NCBI GenBank assembly: GCA_036660175.1
Contig: JAVXBD010000013.1
Location: 1-30,620 of the forward strand
Origin: Christensenella sp036660175
GTDB lineage: Bacteria > Bacillota > Clostridia > Christensenellales > Christensenellaceae
Reading direction: 5' to 3'
Length of the DNA: 30,620 nucleotides
This document shows positions 1-7,286 of this stretch, piece after piece; positions within the stretch are counted from its first letter, which is position 1; every line of letters begins with the position of its first letter. A program made the translations under genes and the position numbers. Under the pieces are notes generated by a model. The model did not search any database, was not told the DNA's origin, and was given only the letters and a program-made list of their open reading frames with translations.

Positions 1-34
1 AGTTTTTTTCCAATAAAATTTCATCCTTTTTATT

Positions 35-157
35 TTAACATTTTGGGAAAACAGTCTCGCTTCTATCGGGTCCTAAAGAAACAATACTAATGGGCGTTTG
101 CGGTTTTTGTTGAATAAAATTTAAATATTTTCAAATATTACATTGATTTTTCGCTAA
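35..157 (-). pseudogene. Decayed 3' end of adenylosuccinate synthetase gene (purA relic)
   Basis: Read on the minus strand, the codons ending at a TAA (35-37) give a C-terminus with PISIVSLGPDRSETVF. This closely resembles the conserved C-terminal strand of PurA (PvSIVSvGPdRdqTi). Upstream in the same frame KYLNFIQ resembles the preceding PurA helix. An in-frame TGA at 131-133 interrupts it, and LAKN just before the stop resembles the LPxNA motif. Further upstream only AT-rich sequence without PurA-like residues remains. No start codon or ribosome binding site is present, so this is a broken remnant rather than a short gene. The assignment rests on a short match recalled from the family. A chance match is possible but unlikely. 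Confidence 0.6.
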
Positions 158-383
158 AAAACATAAATAAATAAAATTTCACCACAAAAATATTTATTAT
201 ACGTATAAACAGCATGAAATACGCATTATTTGCCTATAAATAAGATGAAAAAAAGGGACAATACCATTTTAATATATTAAGAAATTGTTAAAAAAGCTTT
301 ACAAACAAGCTCAAATATGATAAAACAATACGTATGCGTTAAAAAAGCAAGCAAATAGGTTTGCATAAATAAACGAAAGATAG

Positions 384-1265
384 GTGAAATGTTTGAGTTT
401 ATCAAAAAATATGAAGAGCATTCTGGGTATGATTGGGGTATTTCTTGCAATTGTAATTGTAATGAGTACAGGATTTACACAAAAGGCTTTGGCATATGAT
501 GAAAAAACCGCAGCAATAGAAACGGCAGTGACCGAAAAACCAGACACATTGGTGTCGCCACAGCCAACAACCATACCGAGTACAGAGCCGAGTACAGCAC
601 CAACAGAGCAGCCCGTCAGTGCTGAACAGACTATCACTGTCAAAAGAACAGCAGTGATGGATATTCCTTCAAAAGATGGAACAGTGACAGAAGTGGTAGA
701 TGCTGGCACGACAGTCGATGTTTATGAAACATATGTAAACAATGAATGGAATGCAATCAGAAAACCAGATGGAACAATGCGCTATATTTTGGCAAGCGCA
801 ACGGCAAACACAGCTGCATCTTATACATATGAGTATATGTCGGATTTGACAACAATTACCAATTACAGCGGTGCGCAGCTTGAAGAAGTACTGCAAGGCA
901 CAGGACTTGCAGGATTAGGCGAGTATTTTGCACAAAAAGAAAAGACACATGGCATCAATGCCTTGTTTTTAATCGGTATTACAAAGCTTGAAAGTGCAAG
1001 CGGTACAAGCAGTCTTGCAAGAAGCAAAAACAATCTGGGCGGATTAAAAAACGGCAGTAGCGGTTATTTATCCTTTGATTCTAAACAGGATTGTGTAGAA
1101 TACATGGCAAATATTTTAAAAGATAATTATCTCTCAGAAAACGGGAAGCACTATAAGGGAACGACTTCACAAGCGGTAAGCATACGCTATTGTGAGCAGT
1201 CAACCTCATGGTATCAGCAGGTGGAAAATCTCATGAAATCTGCATACAATGAAATTAACAGTTAA
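384..1265 (+). CDS. Secreted endo-beta-N-acetylglucosaminidase (GH73-like) with SH3-like domain
   Basis: This is a predicted exported peptidoglycan hydrolase of 293 residues. Residues 1-37 form a signal peptide: a basic start, a hydrophobic run around 12-30, and a cleavage site after ALA at 35-37. Residues 45-82 are a Thr/Pro/Ser/Glu-rich linker typical of wall proteins. Residues about 83-140 look like a bacterial SH3-type beta domain (TITVKRTAVMDIPS). Residues 165-290 match the glucosaminidase fold, with ALFLIGITKLESASGTSS carrying the probable catalytic Glu203, followed by the conserved KNNLGGLK. GTG at 384 is taken as start after a weak AAGATAG site. ATG at 411 in the same frame would shorten the signal region. 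The gene is monocistronic and ends in a terminator at 1285-1369. It probably acts in wall remodelling or daughter-cell separation. Confidence 0.85.
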   Translation: MKCLSLSKNMKSILGMIGVFLAIVIVMSTGFTQKALAYDEKTAAIETAVTEKPDTLVSPQPTTIPSTEPSTAPTEQPVSAEQTITVKRTAVMDIPSKDGTVTEVVDAGTTVDVYETYVNNEWNAIRKPDGTMRYILASATANTAASYTYEYMSDLTTITNYSGAQLEEVLQGTGLAGLGEYFAQKEKTHGINALFLIGITKLESASGTSSLARSKNNLGGLKNGSSGYLSFDSKQDCVEYMANILKDNYLSENGKHYKGTTSQAVSIRYCEQSTSWYQQVENLMKSAYNEINS

Positions 1266-1284
1266 ATAAAACATATTGACGCAT

Positions 1285-1369
1285 AAAAAACAGACGAAAG
1301 TGTACTGCCCCCCAAAAGTTAGACCTAAAAACTAACAGAAGGAGGTCACTACAAAGCCGTCTGTTTTTT
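1285..1369. terminator. Bidirectional rho-independent terminator with insertion in its loop
   Basis: A perfect 12-bp stem pairs 1285-1296 (AAAAAACAGACG) with 1358-1369 (CGTCTGTTTTTT). The A and T runs make it usable from both sides, fitting the convergent glucosaminidase and YeiH genes. The loop is 61 nt instead of a few bases because a small mobile-element-like sequence sits in it. Without that insert and one AAG copy, the loop would be AAAGC. Confidence 0.8.
1301..1353. mobile_element. 53-bp miniature inverted-repeat element, IS3-family-like ends
   Basis: The left end TGTACTGCCCCCC (1301-1313) and the reverse complement of the right end (1341-1353, TGTAGTGACCTCC) match at 10 of 13 positions. 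Ends starting TGTACTG with a C run and AAAAGTTAGAC are typical of IS3/IS150-type insertion sequences. AAG directly precedes (1298-1300) and follows (1354-1356) the element, like a 3-bp target duplication. Internally GTTAG (1318-1322) pairs with CTAAC (1332-1336), so the whole element can fold as one hairpin. There is no coding capacity. It could be an internally deleted IS or a non-autonomous MITE. Confidence 0.6.
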
Positions 1370-1420
1370 GATATGATTTATAAATTTCGATTCATGTATA
1401 TGGTATAAAAAAGTATTTCA

Positions 1421-2470
1421 TTACCAAATTCCCATGCCATGCTGAACAATCAGCGAAACAACTGCCACCGCAAACCAGCACATAAGCCCTAAGAAAATCG
1501 GCTTAAAGCCGTTGCTTACGAGTTTTTTAAAGTTGGTATTAAGCCCAATCGCCACCATTGCCATTACAATCATAAAATGACCAATGGTTGAAAGAATATG
1601 CGTGACAGAGGCGGGAATGTGCAGGAATGTGGTAAGCACCGCTGCCAAAAGGAATCCGATAACAAACCACGGAAATACTTTTGAAAAAGAAAAACGGCTA
1701 CCGTCTGTCTTGCTTTTTAGTTTGCTTTTTCGGGAGGTGAGTATTGCCAAAAAGAGTGTAATCGGTACAATCATAAGCGTTCTAGTAAGCTTGACAATGG
1801 TTGCAAATTCCAATGCTACATTGTTTCCGGCTGTGGCGCTCCAAGAGGCACCTGCCGCCACTACAGATGATGTATCGTTGATGGCGGTTCCTGCCCACAT
1901 ACCAAATCCAACATCGCTCATGCCAAGCAAATGTCCTAAGGCAGGAAAAATAAAGACGGCAATGATGTTAAACAAGAAAATAGTAGAGATGGACGCAGCA
2001 ATATCCTCATCGCTTGCACGTATGACGGGTGCGGTTGCTGCAATTGCAGAGCCGCCGCAGATAGAAGTTCCAACACCAATCAGCGTTGCGAGCTTCCCCT
2101 CCACCTTCAAGGCTCTTCCTAAAAAAAATGCCACCAAAAAGGCACTTGTGAGCGTAAACAATATCACAAAAAGCGATTGAGAGCCAACCGAGATAATGTT
2201 GAACAAGTTCATCTCAAAGCCCAATAAAATAATAGAGTACTGCAAAACCTTTTTGGAAGTGTAGGCAATTCCATCTAAAAAACCAACGTCGGATTTTTTA
2301 GAAACATGAATGGTACGAATTTTTGGAAAAATTGCAATGAGTATCATACCCAGTAAAATTCCAAAAACAGGGCCGCCAATAATGGGCAGAGCTTTTCCCA
2401 AAAACCATGCAGCAACTGCAATTCCAAAACAAAAAAGGATACCCATAAAATTTTTCTTTGCTTTATTCAT
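1421..2470 (-). CDS. YeiH/UPF0324 family membrane transporter (putative sulfate exporter)
   Basis: The product is a 349-residue polytopic membrane protein with about ten hydrophobic segments. It is rich in the family's conserved stretches: LIGVGTSICGGSAIAATAPV in the first half and GMWAGTAINDTSSVVAAG in the middle. These mark the YeiH/Cons_hypoth698 family, named putative sulfate exporters but with substrates largely unproven. The ATG at 2470 is chosen because a GCAGGT site lies six bases upstream. A TTG one codon earlier is less likely. A near-consensus promoter lies at 2506-2534. No LysR-type regulator is adjacent, unlike in some genomes. The substrate cannot be told from sequence. Confidence 0.88.
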   Translation of the reverse strand: MNKAKKNFMGILFCFGIAVAAWFLGKALPIIGGPVFGILLGMILIAIFPKIRTIHVSKKSDVGFLDGIAYTSKKVLQYSIILLGFEMNLFNIISVGSQSLFVILFTLTSAFLVAFFLGRALKVEGKLATLIGVGTSICGGSAIAATAPVIRASDEDIAASISTIFLFNIIAVFIFPALGHLLGMSDVGFGMWAGTAINDTSSVVAAGASWSATAGNNVALEFATIVKLTRTLMIVPITLFLAILTSRKSKLKSKTDGSRFSFSKVFPWFVIGFLLAAVLTTFLHIPASVTHILSTIGHFMIVMAMVAIGLNTNFKKLVSNGFKPIFLGLMCWFAVAVVSLIVQHGMGIW

Positions 2471-2505
2471 CAAATACCTGCTTTTCTAAAAATAATTTCT
2501 TACTA

Positions 2506-2534
2506 AGAATATGGCAATTGTGCGGCAATGTCAA
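2506..2534 (-). promoter_or_regulatory. Sigma-A promoter of the YeiH-family gene
   Basis: On the minus strand a perfect -35 TTGACA (2529-2534) and a -10 TATTCT (2506-2511) are separated by 17 bases. They lie about 35 bases upstream of the transporter ATG and point away from the prmA promoter. Confidence 0.65.
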
Positions 2535-2598
2535 TATACAATGCACGGCTTTGGCTGGCAAATATACAGGAATTGAGGCTGAAATATTTGCTTTATTG

Positions 2599-2628
2599 TT
2601 GCAATCAGGCTGGAAAGCAGGGTATAAT
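2599..2628 (+). promoter_or_regulatory. Promoter of the prmA-rsmE-mtaB operon
   Basis: TTGCAA (2599-2604) and a perfect TATAAT (2623-2628) are 18 bases apart, about 100 bases upstream of the prmA ATG. This is the only good plus-strand promoter in the gap. The roughly 90-base leader after it shows no recognisable riboswitch. Confidence 0.55.
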
Positions 2629-2725
2629 AGATTCGGTAATAGTGACTAAGGCTTAAATTGGTGTATCTCGTGTGCATAATCTGCGGGAAGGCATTCCTAT
2701 AAAGTTTTGTTGAGGTAATGGAATT

Positions 2726-3667
2726 ATGAACTGGCTAAAAATTGGAATCAGAACACAAAAAGAGGCAGAAGAAATTTTATCAAATGTACTCATCGGCGCA
2801 GGGGCGACTGGTGTTACGATTGAGGGCGATAACAAGTCCTGTATACAAGATGGACTTCCGTGGGATTATTTGGACGAAAAGATACTGGACGTTGTGCCGT
2901 TTTGTGTAGCGGCTTATTTTGTATGTGATGGGACTGAGCAGGAAATACTCGAAACCATCAAAAAGAAATGTAAACAGCTGAAACGAATGGATTTGGGCGT
3001 GCCGCTGGGAACGCTGGAAGTGATTACGCAAATTGTAAAAGAAGAAGATTGGGCAAATTCGTGGAAAGCATACTTTAAACCAGTACGGATTTCTGATTTT
3101 GTTATCATCAAGCCAACGTGGGAGGACTATGCGAAGGGCGATGATGAAGTGGTAATAGAGATTGACCCTGGCATGGCTTTTGGTACAGGAAACCACGAAA
3201 CCACAAGAATGTGCGTGACGCTTTTGGAGGAGTTTATTGAAGAGGGTATGACCGTGATTGATGCAGGATGCGGAAGCGGTATTCTTTCTATTGCGGCGGC
3301 AAAGTTTGGTGCAAAAAAAGTATATGCATATGACCTTGACAGTGTTGCGGTGGACGTAACGGCAAAAAACGCACAGCTTAACCAATGCGAAGATGTGATA
3401 GAAGTTAAAAAATCGGATTTGCTGGCGGAAGTCCCCAAGGGTACAAAAGTTGATATTCTGATTGCGAACATCATTGCAGACGTGGTAATTATGCTTAACA
3501 AAGTGGCAAAAGATTATCTGAAGGTCAATGCTATGTATATCTGTTCGGGCATCATAGACAGCAGGATTGACGATGTTGTGAAATCTTTGGAGGAACAGAA
3601 ATTCCGAATCATTAATATTATGAGCGATGGGGAATGGCGTGCGGTGGCATGTAAATATAAAGGATGA
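2726..3667 (+). CDS. prmA: Ribosomal protein L11 methyltransferase
   Basis: PrmA uses S-adenosylmethionine to methylate ribosomal protein L11. The 313-residue product has the family layout. An N-terminal substrate-recognition domain occupies about 1-100, followed by the linker motif DWANSWK (108-114). The signature DPGMAFGTGNHETT lies at 147-160, and AdoMet-binding motif I, VIDAGCGSGIL, at 177-187. Motif IV, LIANII, lies at 245-250. GAGG upstream of the ATG at 2726 supports the start. Its TGA overlaps the ATG of rsmE by four bases, so the two are likely translationally coupled in an operon of translation-modification enzymes. Confidence 0.95.
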   Translation: MNWLKIGIRTQKEAEEILSNVLIGAGATGVTIEGDNKSCIQDGLPWDYLDEKILDVVPFCVAAYFVCDGTEQEILETIKKKCKQLKRMDLGVPLGTLEVITQIVKEEDWANSWKAYFKPVRISDFVIIKPTWEDYAKGDDEVVIEIDPGMAFGTGNHETTRMCVTLLEEFIEEGMTVIDAGCGSGILSIAAAKFGAKKVYAYDLDSVAVDVTAKNAQLNQCEDVIEVKKSDLLAEVPKGTKVDILIANIIADVVIMLNKVAKDYLKVNAMYICSGIIDSRIDDVVKSLEEQKFRIINIMSDGEWRAVACKYKG

Positions 3668-4392
3668 GAAGATTTTTTTGTGAATATATAAAAGATATTG
3701 CCTGTATCAAGGGGCAGGAGGCAAGGCATATTACACGTGTGCTGCGTATGGAAGTTGGTGCGCAACTGATTTTATTTGATGGCAGCGGATACGATTATTT
3801 GAGTGAGATTACGCAGATTGACGACGACGGTGTGCAATTAAAAATACTAAAAAAGAGTCTGTCTGAAAGCGAACCGACCGTTCATATCACAATTTTTCAA
3901 GCAATTATCAAAAGCGACCATATGGATTATGTGATTCAAAAATGCACGGAAATTGGTGTGTGCTGCTTTGTGCCGTATATAAGCGAGCGATGCGTGAAAC
4001 GTCCCGACCAGAAATCTGCTCAAAACCTTGTATTGCGTGCAAAGAGAATTGCGATGGAGAGTGCAAAGCAGTGCGGCAGGGCAAAAATTCCACAGGTTTG
4101 CGAGGTTGCAGATTTTAAACAAGTTCTGCAAAAGGTAAAAGAATTTGACGGACAGTTTTTGCTTGCATATGAAAGTGAAGAAAATGTTACCATCAAAGAT
4201 GTGTTAAAATCTGATAGCAATATCGGTATCATGATTGGCGCAGAGGGTGGATTCAGTAAAAACGAAGTGCAGCAGCTAAAAGAGGCAGGCGCAGTGGTGT
4301 GCAGCTTAGGAAAACTGATTTTGCGTGCCGAAACCGCAGGACTTGTTGGTGCAGCGATGATTTTATATAACTATATGGAGAAACGGTCATGA
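3664..4392 (+). CDS. rsmE: 16S rRNA (uracil(1498)-N(3))-methyltransferase
   Basis: RsmE is a SPOUT-class methyltransferase that makes m3U1498 in 16S rRNA. The 242-residue product has the N-terminal PUA-like segment with RHITRVLRM (21-29). The C-terminal knotted AdoMet site includes IGAEGGFS (near 190-198) and LGKLILRAETA (215-225). Length and motifs are normal for the family. The ATG overlaps the prmA stop as ATGA and its own stop overlaps the start of mtaB the same way. The prmA-rsmE order is common in Bacillota. Confidence 0.94.
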   Translation: MRRFFCEYIKDIACIKGQEARHITRVLRMEVGAQLILFDGSGYDYLSEITQIDDDGVQLKILKKSLSESEPTVHITIFQAIIKSDHMDYVIQKCTEIGVCCFVPYISERCVKRPDQKSAQNLVLRAKRIAMESAKQCGRAKIPQVCEVADFKQVLQKVKEFDGQFLLAYESEENVTIKDVLKSDSNIGIMIGAEGGFSKNEVQQLKEAGAVVCSLGKLILRAETAGLVGAAMILYNYMEKRS

Positions 4393-5666
4393 AATTTGCT
4401 ACTTATACATTGGGCTGCAAAGTCAACCATTATGATACGCAGGCAATGGCAGAAAAACTGCTTGCACAAGGATATACCTGTGTTGAATTTGATGAAATTG
4501 CCGATGTTTATTTGATTAATACCTGTACCGTCACAAACACTGCAGATAAAAAATCACGCAACATCATACGTCGTGCAATCAAAAAAAACAAAGATGCGGT
4601 GGTGTGCGTATGCGGCTGTCTTTCTCAGCGTGATGGAGAAGAACTTGCAAAGATGCTTGGCGTTAGCGCAGTAATTGGTACAGATGAGCGTGCAAATATC
4701 GTGCAAATTGTGCAGAGCTGTATGCAGGGCAAGCATGTTTTTGCAGTAAACGATATTTCGCAGCAAAAAGAATATGAAGAGCTGAGCGTTAAAACAAGTG
4801 GTGAGCAGACACGAGGAACGATAAAAATCCAAGAGGGCTGTAATAATTTTTGTAGTTATTGTATCATTCCTTATGTACGTGGCAGGGTACGCTCTCGCAG
4901 TGCCATAAGGATTATTGATGAGGCAAAGGCACTTGCTCAAAAAGGTATCAAAGAAATTGTGCTGACGGGCATACATATTTCCTCTTATGGGCAGGATAAC
5001 GGCGAAGAATTATTTGCTTTGATTGGCGAATTAAACAACATTGATGGAATTTTGCGGATACGATTGGGTTCGATTGAACCACATATTCTGACAGCAGATT
5101 TTTTAAGAAAAATGGCAGAATTTAAAAAGGTGTGTCCACATTTTCATGTTTCACTGCAAAGTGGGAGTGACAGCGTGCTTGTGCGCATGAACAGAAAGTA
5201 TACAAGTGCGCAGTTTGCACAGTATATAGAAAATATTCGTGATGTATACGAAAATCCAGCCATTACAACGGATATTATTACAGGATTTCCCGGTGAAACA
5301 GAGGAGGAATTTTTGCAAACGTGCGATTTTGCTAGGAAAGTGAAATTTTCCAGAATACATGTTTTTCCGTATTCGCAGCGGGACGGAACTGTTGCCGCAG
5401 CCATGAAAGCTCAAATTCCGCAGGCAGTGCGAAAGCAACGTGCAGGAAAGCTCATACAAATCGCAAAGGAACTGGAAAATCGCTACATTAATCTGTTTAT
5501 CGGAACATGGCAGGATGTGCTGTTTGAGCAATATACAAAAGACGGCTTTTGTGAGGGATATACCGATAGATATTTACGTGTTCATGCAAAAAACAACCCC
5601 AACGAATATAAAAAAGTTTTGTTAAAAACGAATAAAAATGATATGATAATAGGAGAAACGGAGTGA
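4389..5666 (+). CDS. mtaB: tRNA t6A37 methylthiotransferase (MtaB family)
   Basis: MtaB is a radical-SAM enzyme that converts t6A37 to ms2t6A37 in tRNAs reading ANN codons. The 425-residue product has the three N-terminal cluster-binding cysteines of the methylthiotransferase domain: C10 in TLGCKVN, C46 in INTCTVT, and C77 in CGCLSQR. The radical-SAM CxxxCxxC follows in EGCNNFCSYCIIPYVRGR (C151, C155, C158), then GFPGETEEEF. The C-terminal 60 residues fit a TRAM RNA-binding domain. The motif TLGCKVN favours MtaB over MiaB or RimO. The ATG overlaps the rsmE stop and the gene end overlaps a possible GTG start of the HIT gene. Confidence 0.93.
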   Translation: MKFATYTLGCKVNHYDTQAMAEKLLAQGYTCVEFDEIADVYLINTCTVTNTADKKSRNIIRRAIKKNKDAVVCVCGCLSQRDGEELAKMLGVSAVIGTDERANIVQIVQSCMQGKHVFAVNDISQQKEYEELSVKTSGEQTRGTIKIQEGCNNFCSYCIIPYVRGRVRSRSAIRIIDEAKALAQKGIKEIVLTGIHISSYGQDNGEELFALIGELNNIDGILRIRLGSIEPHILTADFLRKMAEFKKVCPHFHVSLQSGSDSVLVRMNRKYTSAQFAQYIENIRDVYENPAITTDIITGFPGETEEEFLQTCDFARKVKFSRIHVFPYSQRDGTVAAAMKAQIPQAVRKQRAGKLIQIAKELENRYINLFIGTWQDVLFEQYTKDGFCEGYTDRYLRVHAKNNPNEYKKVLLKTNKNDMIIGETE

Positions 5667-5671
5667 GTTTT

Positions 5672-6016
5672 ATGCAAGATTGTTTATTTTGTAAGATGAT
5701 TGCAGGGGAAATTCCTTGCAGCAAAGTATACGAAGACGAAAAAGTGCTGGCATTTTATGATATTGATAAGCAAGCACCAGAGCATATCTTGGTGATACCA
5801 AAAAAACATATTGAGTCTGTCAGTATGCTAAAACAATCGGATTTTGTATATCTTGATGCCATGATTTTGGCGGCACAGAAAATAACCGAAGAAAAGAATT
5901 TGAAAGAAGAGGGCTATCGGCTTGTATTTAATACGGGCAAAAACGGTGGACAAAGTGTGCCGCACTTACACATGCACATTTTAGGCGGCAGAGCTATGCA
6001 ATGGCCACCAGGCTGA
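5672..6016 (+). CDS. HIT family nucleotide hydrolase (HinT-like)
   Basis: This is a histidine-triad protein of 114 residues, probably a purine nucleoside phosphoramidase or adenylyl hydrolase. The triad HLHMHIL (H98, H100, H102) with the preceding GGQSVP and the N-terminal CLFCKMIAGEIP (4-15) are diagnostic. ATG at 5672 fits the family start and has GGAG eight bases upstream. GTG at 5663, overlapping the mtaB stop as GTGA, is an alternative adding three residues. It is the last member of the coupled prmA operon. The physiological substrate is not known from sequence. Confidence 0.92.
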   Translation: MQDCLFCKMIAGEIPCSKVYEDEKVLAFYDIDKQAPEHILVIPKKHIESVSMLKQSDFVYLDAMILAAQKITEEKNLKEEGYRLVFNTGKNGGQSVPHLHMHILGGRAMQWPPG

Positions 6017-6024
6017 TTTTTTTT
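6002..6024 (+). terminator. Weak possible terminator after the HIT gene
   Basis: A short hairpin (6002-6006 with 6011-6015, loop ACCA, two of the five pairs being G-U) overlaps the HIT stop codon and is followed by A and eight T. The stem is weak, so partial read-through into the next two genes is likely. Confidence 0.3.
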
Positions 6025-6047
6025 AGAAAAGCAAGAGGAGATATGAC

Positions 6048-6137
6048 ATGAAAATACCAAAAGCAGTTATCAGTGTTGTTGCAATTGTCATTGTAGCAGG
6101 AATTGTGAGCCTGATTATCATGGGCGTTCTGATTTAA
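6048..6137 (+). CDS. 29-residue single-span membrane peptide, unknown function
   Basis: A very short open reading frame encodes MKIPKAVISVVAIVIVAGIV followed by nine further residues to a TAA. Lys2 and Lys5 precede an uninterrupted hydrophobic stretch from about residue 6 to 29, long enough for one membrane span. A near-perfect Shine-Dalgarno GAGGAG (6035-6040) lies seven bases before the ATG, which is the main argument that it is translated. It sits between the HIT gene and the TIGR00266 gene, 20 bases before the latter, so the two may be co-translated. No family is recognised. Confidence 0.6.
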   Translation: MKIPKAVISVVAIVIVAGIVSLIIMGVLI

Positions 6138-6157
6138 TAAAATTAAGGAGAAAAGAT

Positions 6158-6841
6158 ATGAAATATGAAATAGACGGAGAAATGTTTCCTTGTTTAAAAG
6201 TTACGCTTGATAGGGACGAGCAAATGTTTACACAATCAGGGGCAATGGCATGGATGCAAAGAGATATTGAGATGAGTACAGATATGAAGGGCGGTTTTAT
6301 GAAGGGTATTGCCAGAATGTTTTCGGGCAATTCACTTTTTATGGTGACGTTTACAGCACATAAAGATCAAGTGGAAATGGGATTCTGTACGACTTTTGTG
6401 GGTACAATCCTGCCACATGAGTTCCATGGAGAAACACTGATAGTCCAAAAAAGCGGCTTTTTGTGCGCACAGCCGACCATAACAGTGGAAACAACCTTTA
6501 CAAAAAAAGTATCAGCAGGGCTTTTTGGTGGTGAAGGATTTATTCTCCAAAAAGTTTCGGGCGAGGGTATGTGCTTTTTAGAGGGCAGTGGACGAGTGGT
6601 GCAAAGAGAGCTAAAAGATGGGGAAGAGCTGCTTGTGGATACAGGCAACCTGCTGGCTTTTGAGGAAAGCGTTGCATATGAAGTGGAAACAATGAAAGGT
6701 TTAAAAAACATCTTTTTTGGCGGCGAGGGATTGTTTATCACCCGTCTTCGTGGACCGGGTAAGGTTTATATGCAGACGATTACGGCACTGGATATTGCAA
6801 CACGTTTGATTCCATATCTGCCGATAAGCCCAAACAGTTAA
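6158..6841 (+). CDS. TIGR00266/AIM24 family protein
   Basis: This 227-residue protein matches the TIGR00266 (AIM24-like, tryptophan RNA-binding attenuator-like fold) family. Recognisable are the N-terminal MKYEIDGEMFPCLKVTLDRD, SGAMAWMQ, the Gly-rich FFGGEGLFITRLRGPGKVY near the C-terminus, and the LPISP ending. The family is widespread but its bacterial function is unknown. The mitochondrial relative AIM24 affects inner-membrane organisation. AAGGAG (6145-6150) supports the ATG at 6158. It lies directly after the 29-residue membrane peptide and before the rpsU promoter. Confidence 0.88.
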   Translation: MKYEIDGEMFPCLKVTLDRDEQMFTQSGAMAWMQRDIEMSTDMKGGFMKGIARMFSGNSLFMVTFTAHKDQVEMGFCTTFVGTILPHEFHGETLIVQKSGFLCAQPTITVETTFTKKVSAGLFGGEGFILQKVSGEGMCFLEGSGRVVQRELKDGEELLVDTGNLLAFEESVAYEVETMKGLKNIFFGGEGLFITRLRGPGKVYMQTITALDIATRLIPYLPISPNS

Positions 6842-6880
6842 AAAAAGTATAAATAATACAGTGAATTTCAACATTCTATA

Positions 6881-6909
6881 TTGACAGAGTTCGCTTTGTT
6901 TACTATAAT
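6881..6909 (+). promoter_or_regulatory. Consensus sigma-A promoter of rpsU
   Basis: Perfect TTGACA (6881-6886) and perfect TATAAT (6904-6909) are spaced by exactly 17 bases. This is the strongest promoter in the window and suits a ribosomal protein gene. It predicts an mRNA start near 6916 and a leader of about 60 bases. Confidence 0.85.
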
Positions 6910-6923
6910 AGATAGGTATGAAT

Positions 6924-6968
6924 AACTCCCAGTTTTTACTTGGTAAAAACAGAGTTCGGGAGGAGGGG
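6924..6968 (+). promoter_or_regulatory. Structured rpsU leader with possible Shine-Dalgarno masking
   Basis: GTTTTTAC (6932-6939) pairs perfectly with GTAAAAAC (6943-6950) around a TTG loop. Outside it AACTC (6924-6928) pairs with GAGTT (6952-6956). Alternatively CTCCC (6926-6930) can pair with GGGAG (6958-6962), which overlaps the ribosome binding site AGGAGGGG (6961-6968). The two outer pairings exclude each other. Control of rpsU translation by this leader is an inference. Confidence 0.45.
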
Positions 6969-6974
6969 ATATTA

Positions 6975-7148
6975 ATGTCTGAAATACGTGTAGGCGAAAA
7001 TGAAACACTGGAAAGTGCTCTTAGGAGATTTAAGCGTAAATGCGCAAGGGCCGGAGTTCTGGCTGAAATCAGGAAACGTGAGCATTATGAAAAACCCAGT
7101 GTAAAAAGAAAGAAAAAAGCTGAGGCTGCAAGAAAAAGAAAACATTAA
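6975..7148 (+). CDS. rpsU: 30S ribosomal protein S21
   Basis: bS21 is a small, highly basic protein of the 30S platform that helps translation initiation. The 57-residue product starts MSEIRVGENETLESALRRFK and contains KCARAGVLAEIRKREHYEKP. It ends in a Lys/Arg/Ala-rich tail, as usual in Clostridia. The start is set by AGGAGGGG eight bases upstream. An in-frame ATG at 6918 lies inside the leader hairpin and is rejected. The gene is monocistronic between a consensus promoter and a 14-bp terminator. Confidence 0.97.
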   Translation: MSEIRVGENETLESALRRFKRKCARAGVLAEIRKREHYEKPSVKRKKKAEAARKRKH

Positions 7149-7161
7149 TTTGTTTTTTATG

Positions 7162-7198
7162 AAAGCTCGGTACATTTTAAGATGTGCTGAGCTTTTTT
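7162..7198 (+). terminator. Rho-independent terminator of rpsU
   Basis: A 14-bp stem (7162-7175 with 7182-7195, including two G-U pairs) with a six-base loop runs into a T tract ending at 7198, 13 bases after the rpsU stop. Confidence 0.9.
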
Positions 7199-7216
7199 GT
7201 ATGATAAAGATTTTAC

Positions 7217-7245
7217 TATACATTTCCTGACAAAAAAGATATAAT
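7217..7245 (+). promoter_or_regulatory. Probable malQ promoter
   Basis: A perfect TATAAT (7240-7245) lies 17 bases from TATACA (7217-7222, four of six consensus bases), about 40 bases before the malQ start. Confidence 0.45.
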
Positions 7246-7286
7246 TAATATAAACAAATGAAACTGAAAAATACGGAGGACAGACT

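Noticed and set aside
158..383. Promoter for the glucosaminidase gene
   Set aside because: TATGAT at 316-321 is a possible -10, but no acceptable -35 lies at 16-18 bases. The stretch is otherwise AT-rich with nothing recognisable.
1584..2180. 198-codon open frame antisense to the YeiH-family gene
   Set aside because: It is a shadow frame. No ribosome site, no recognisable domain, and the opposite strand encodes a clear family member.
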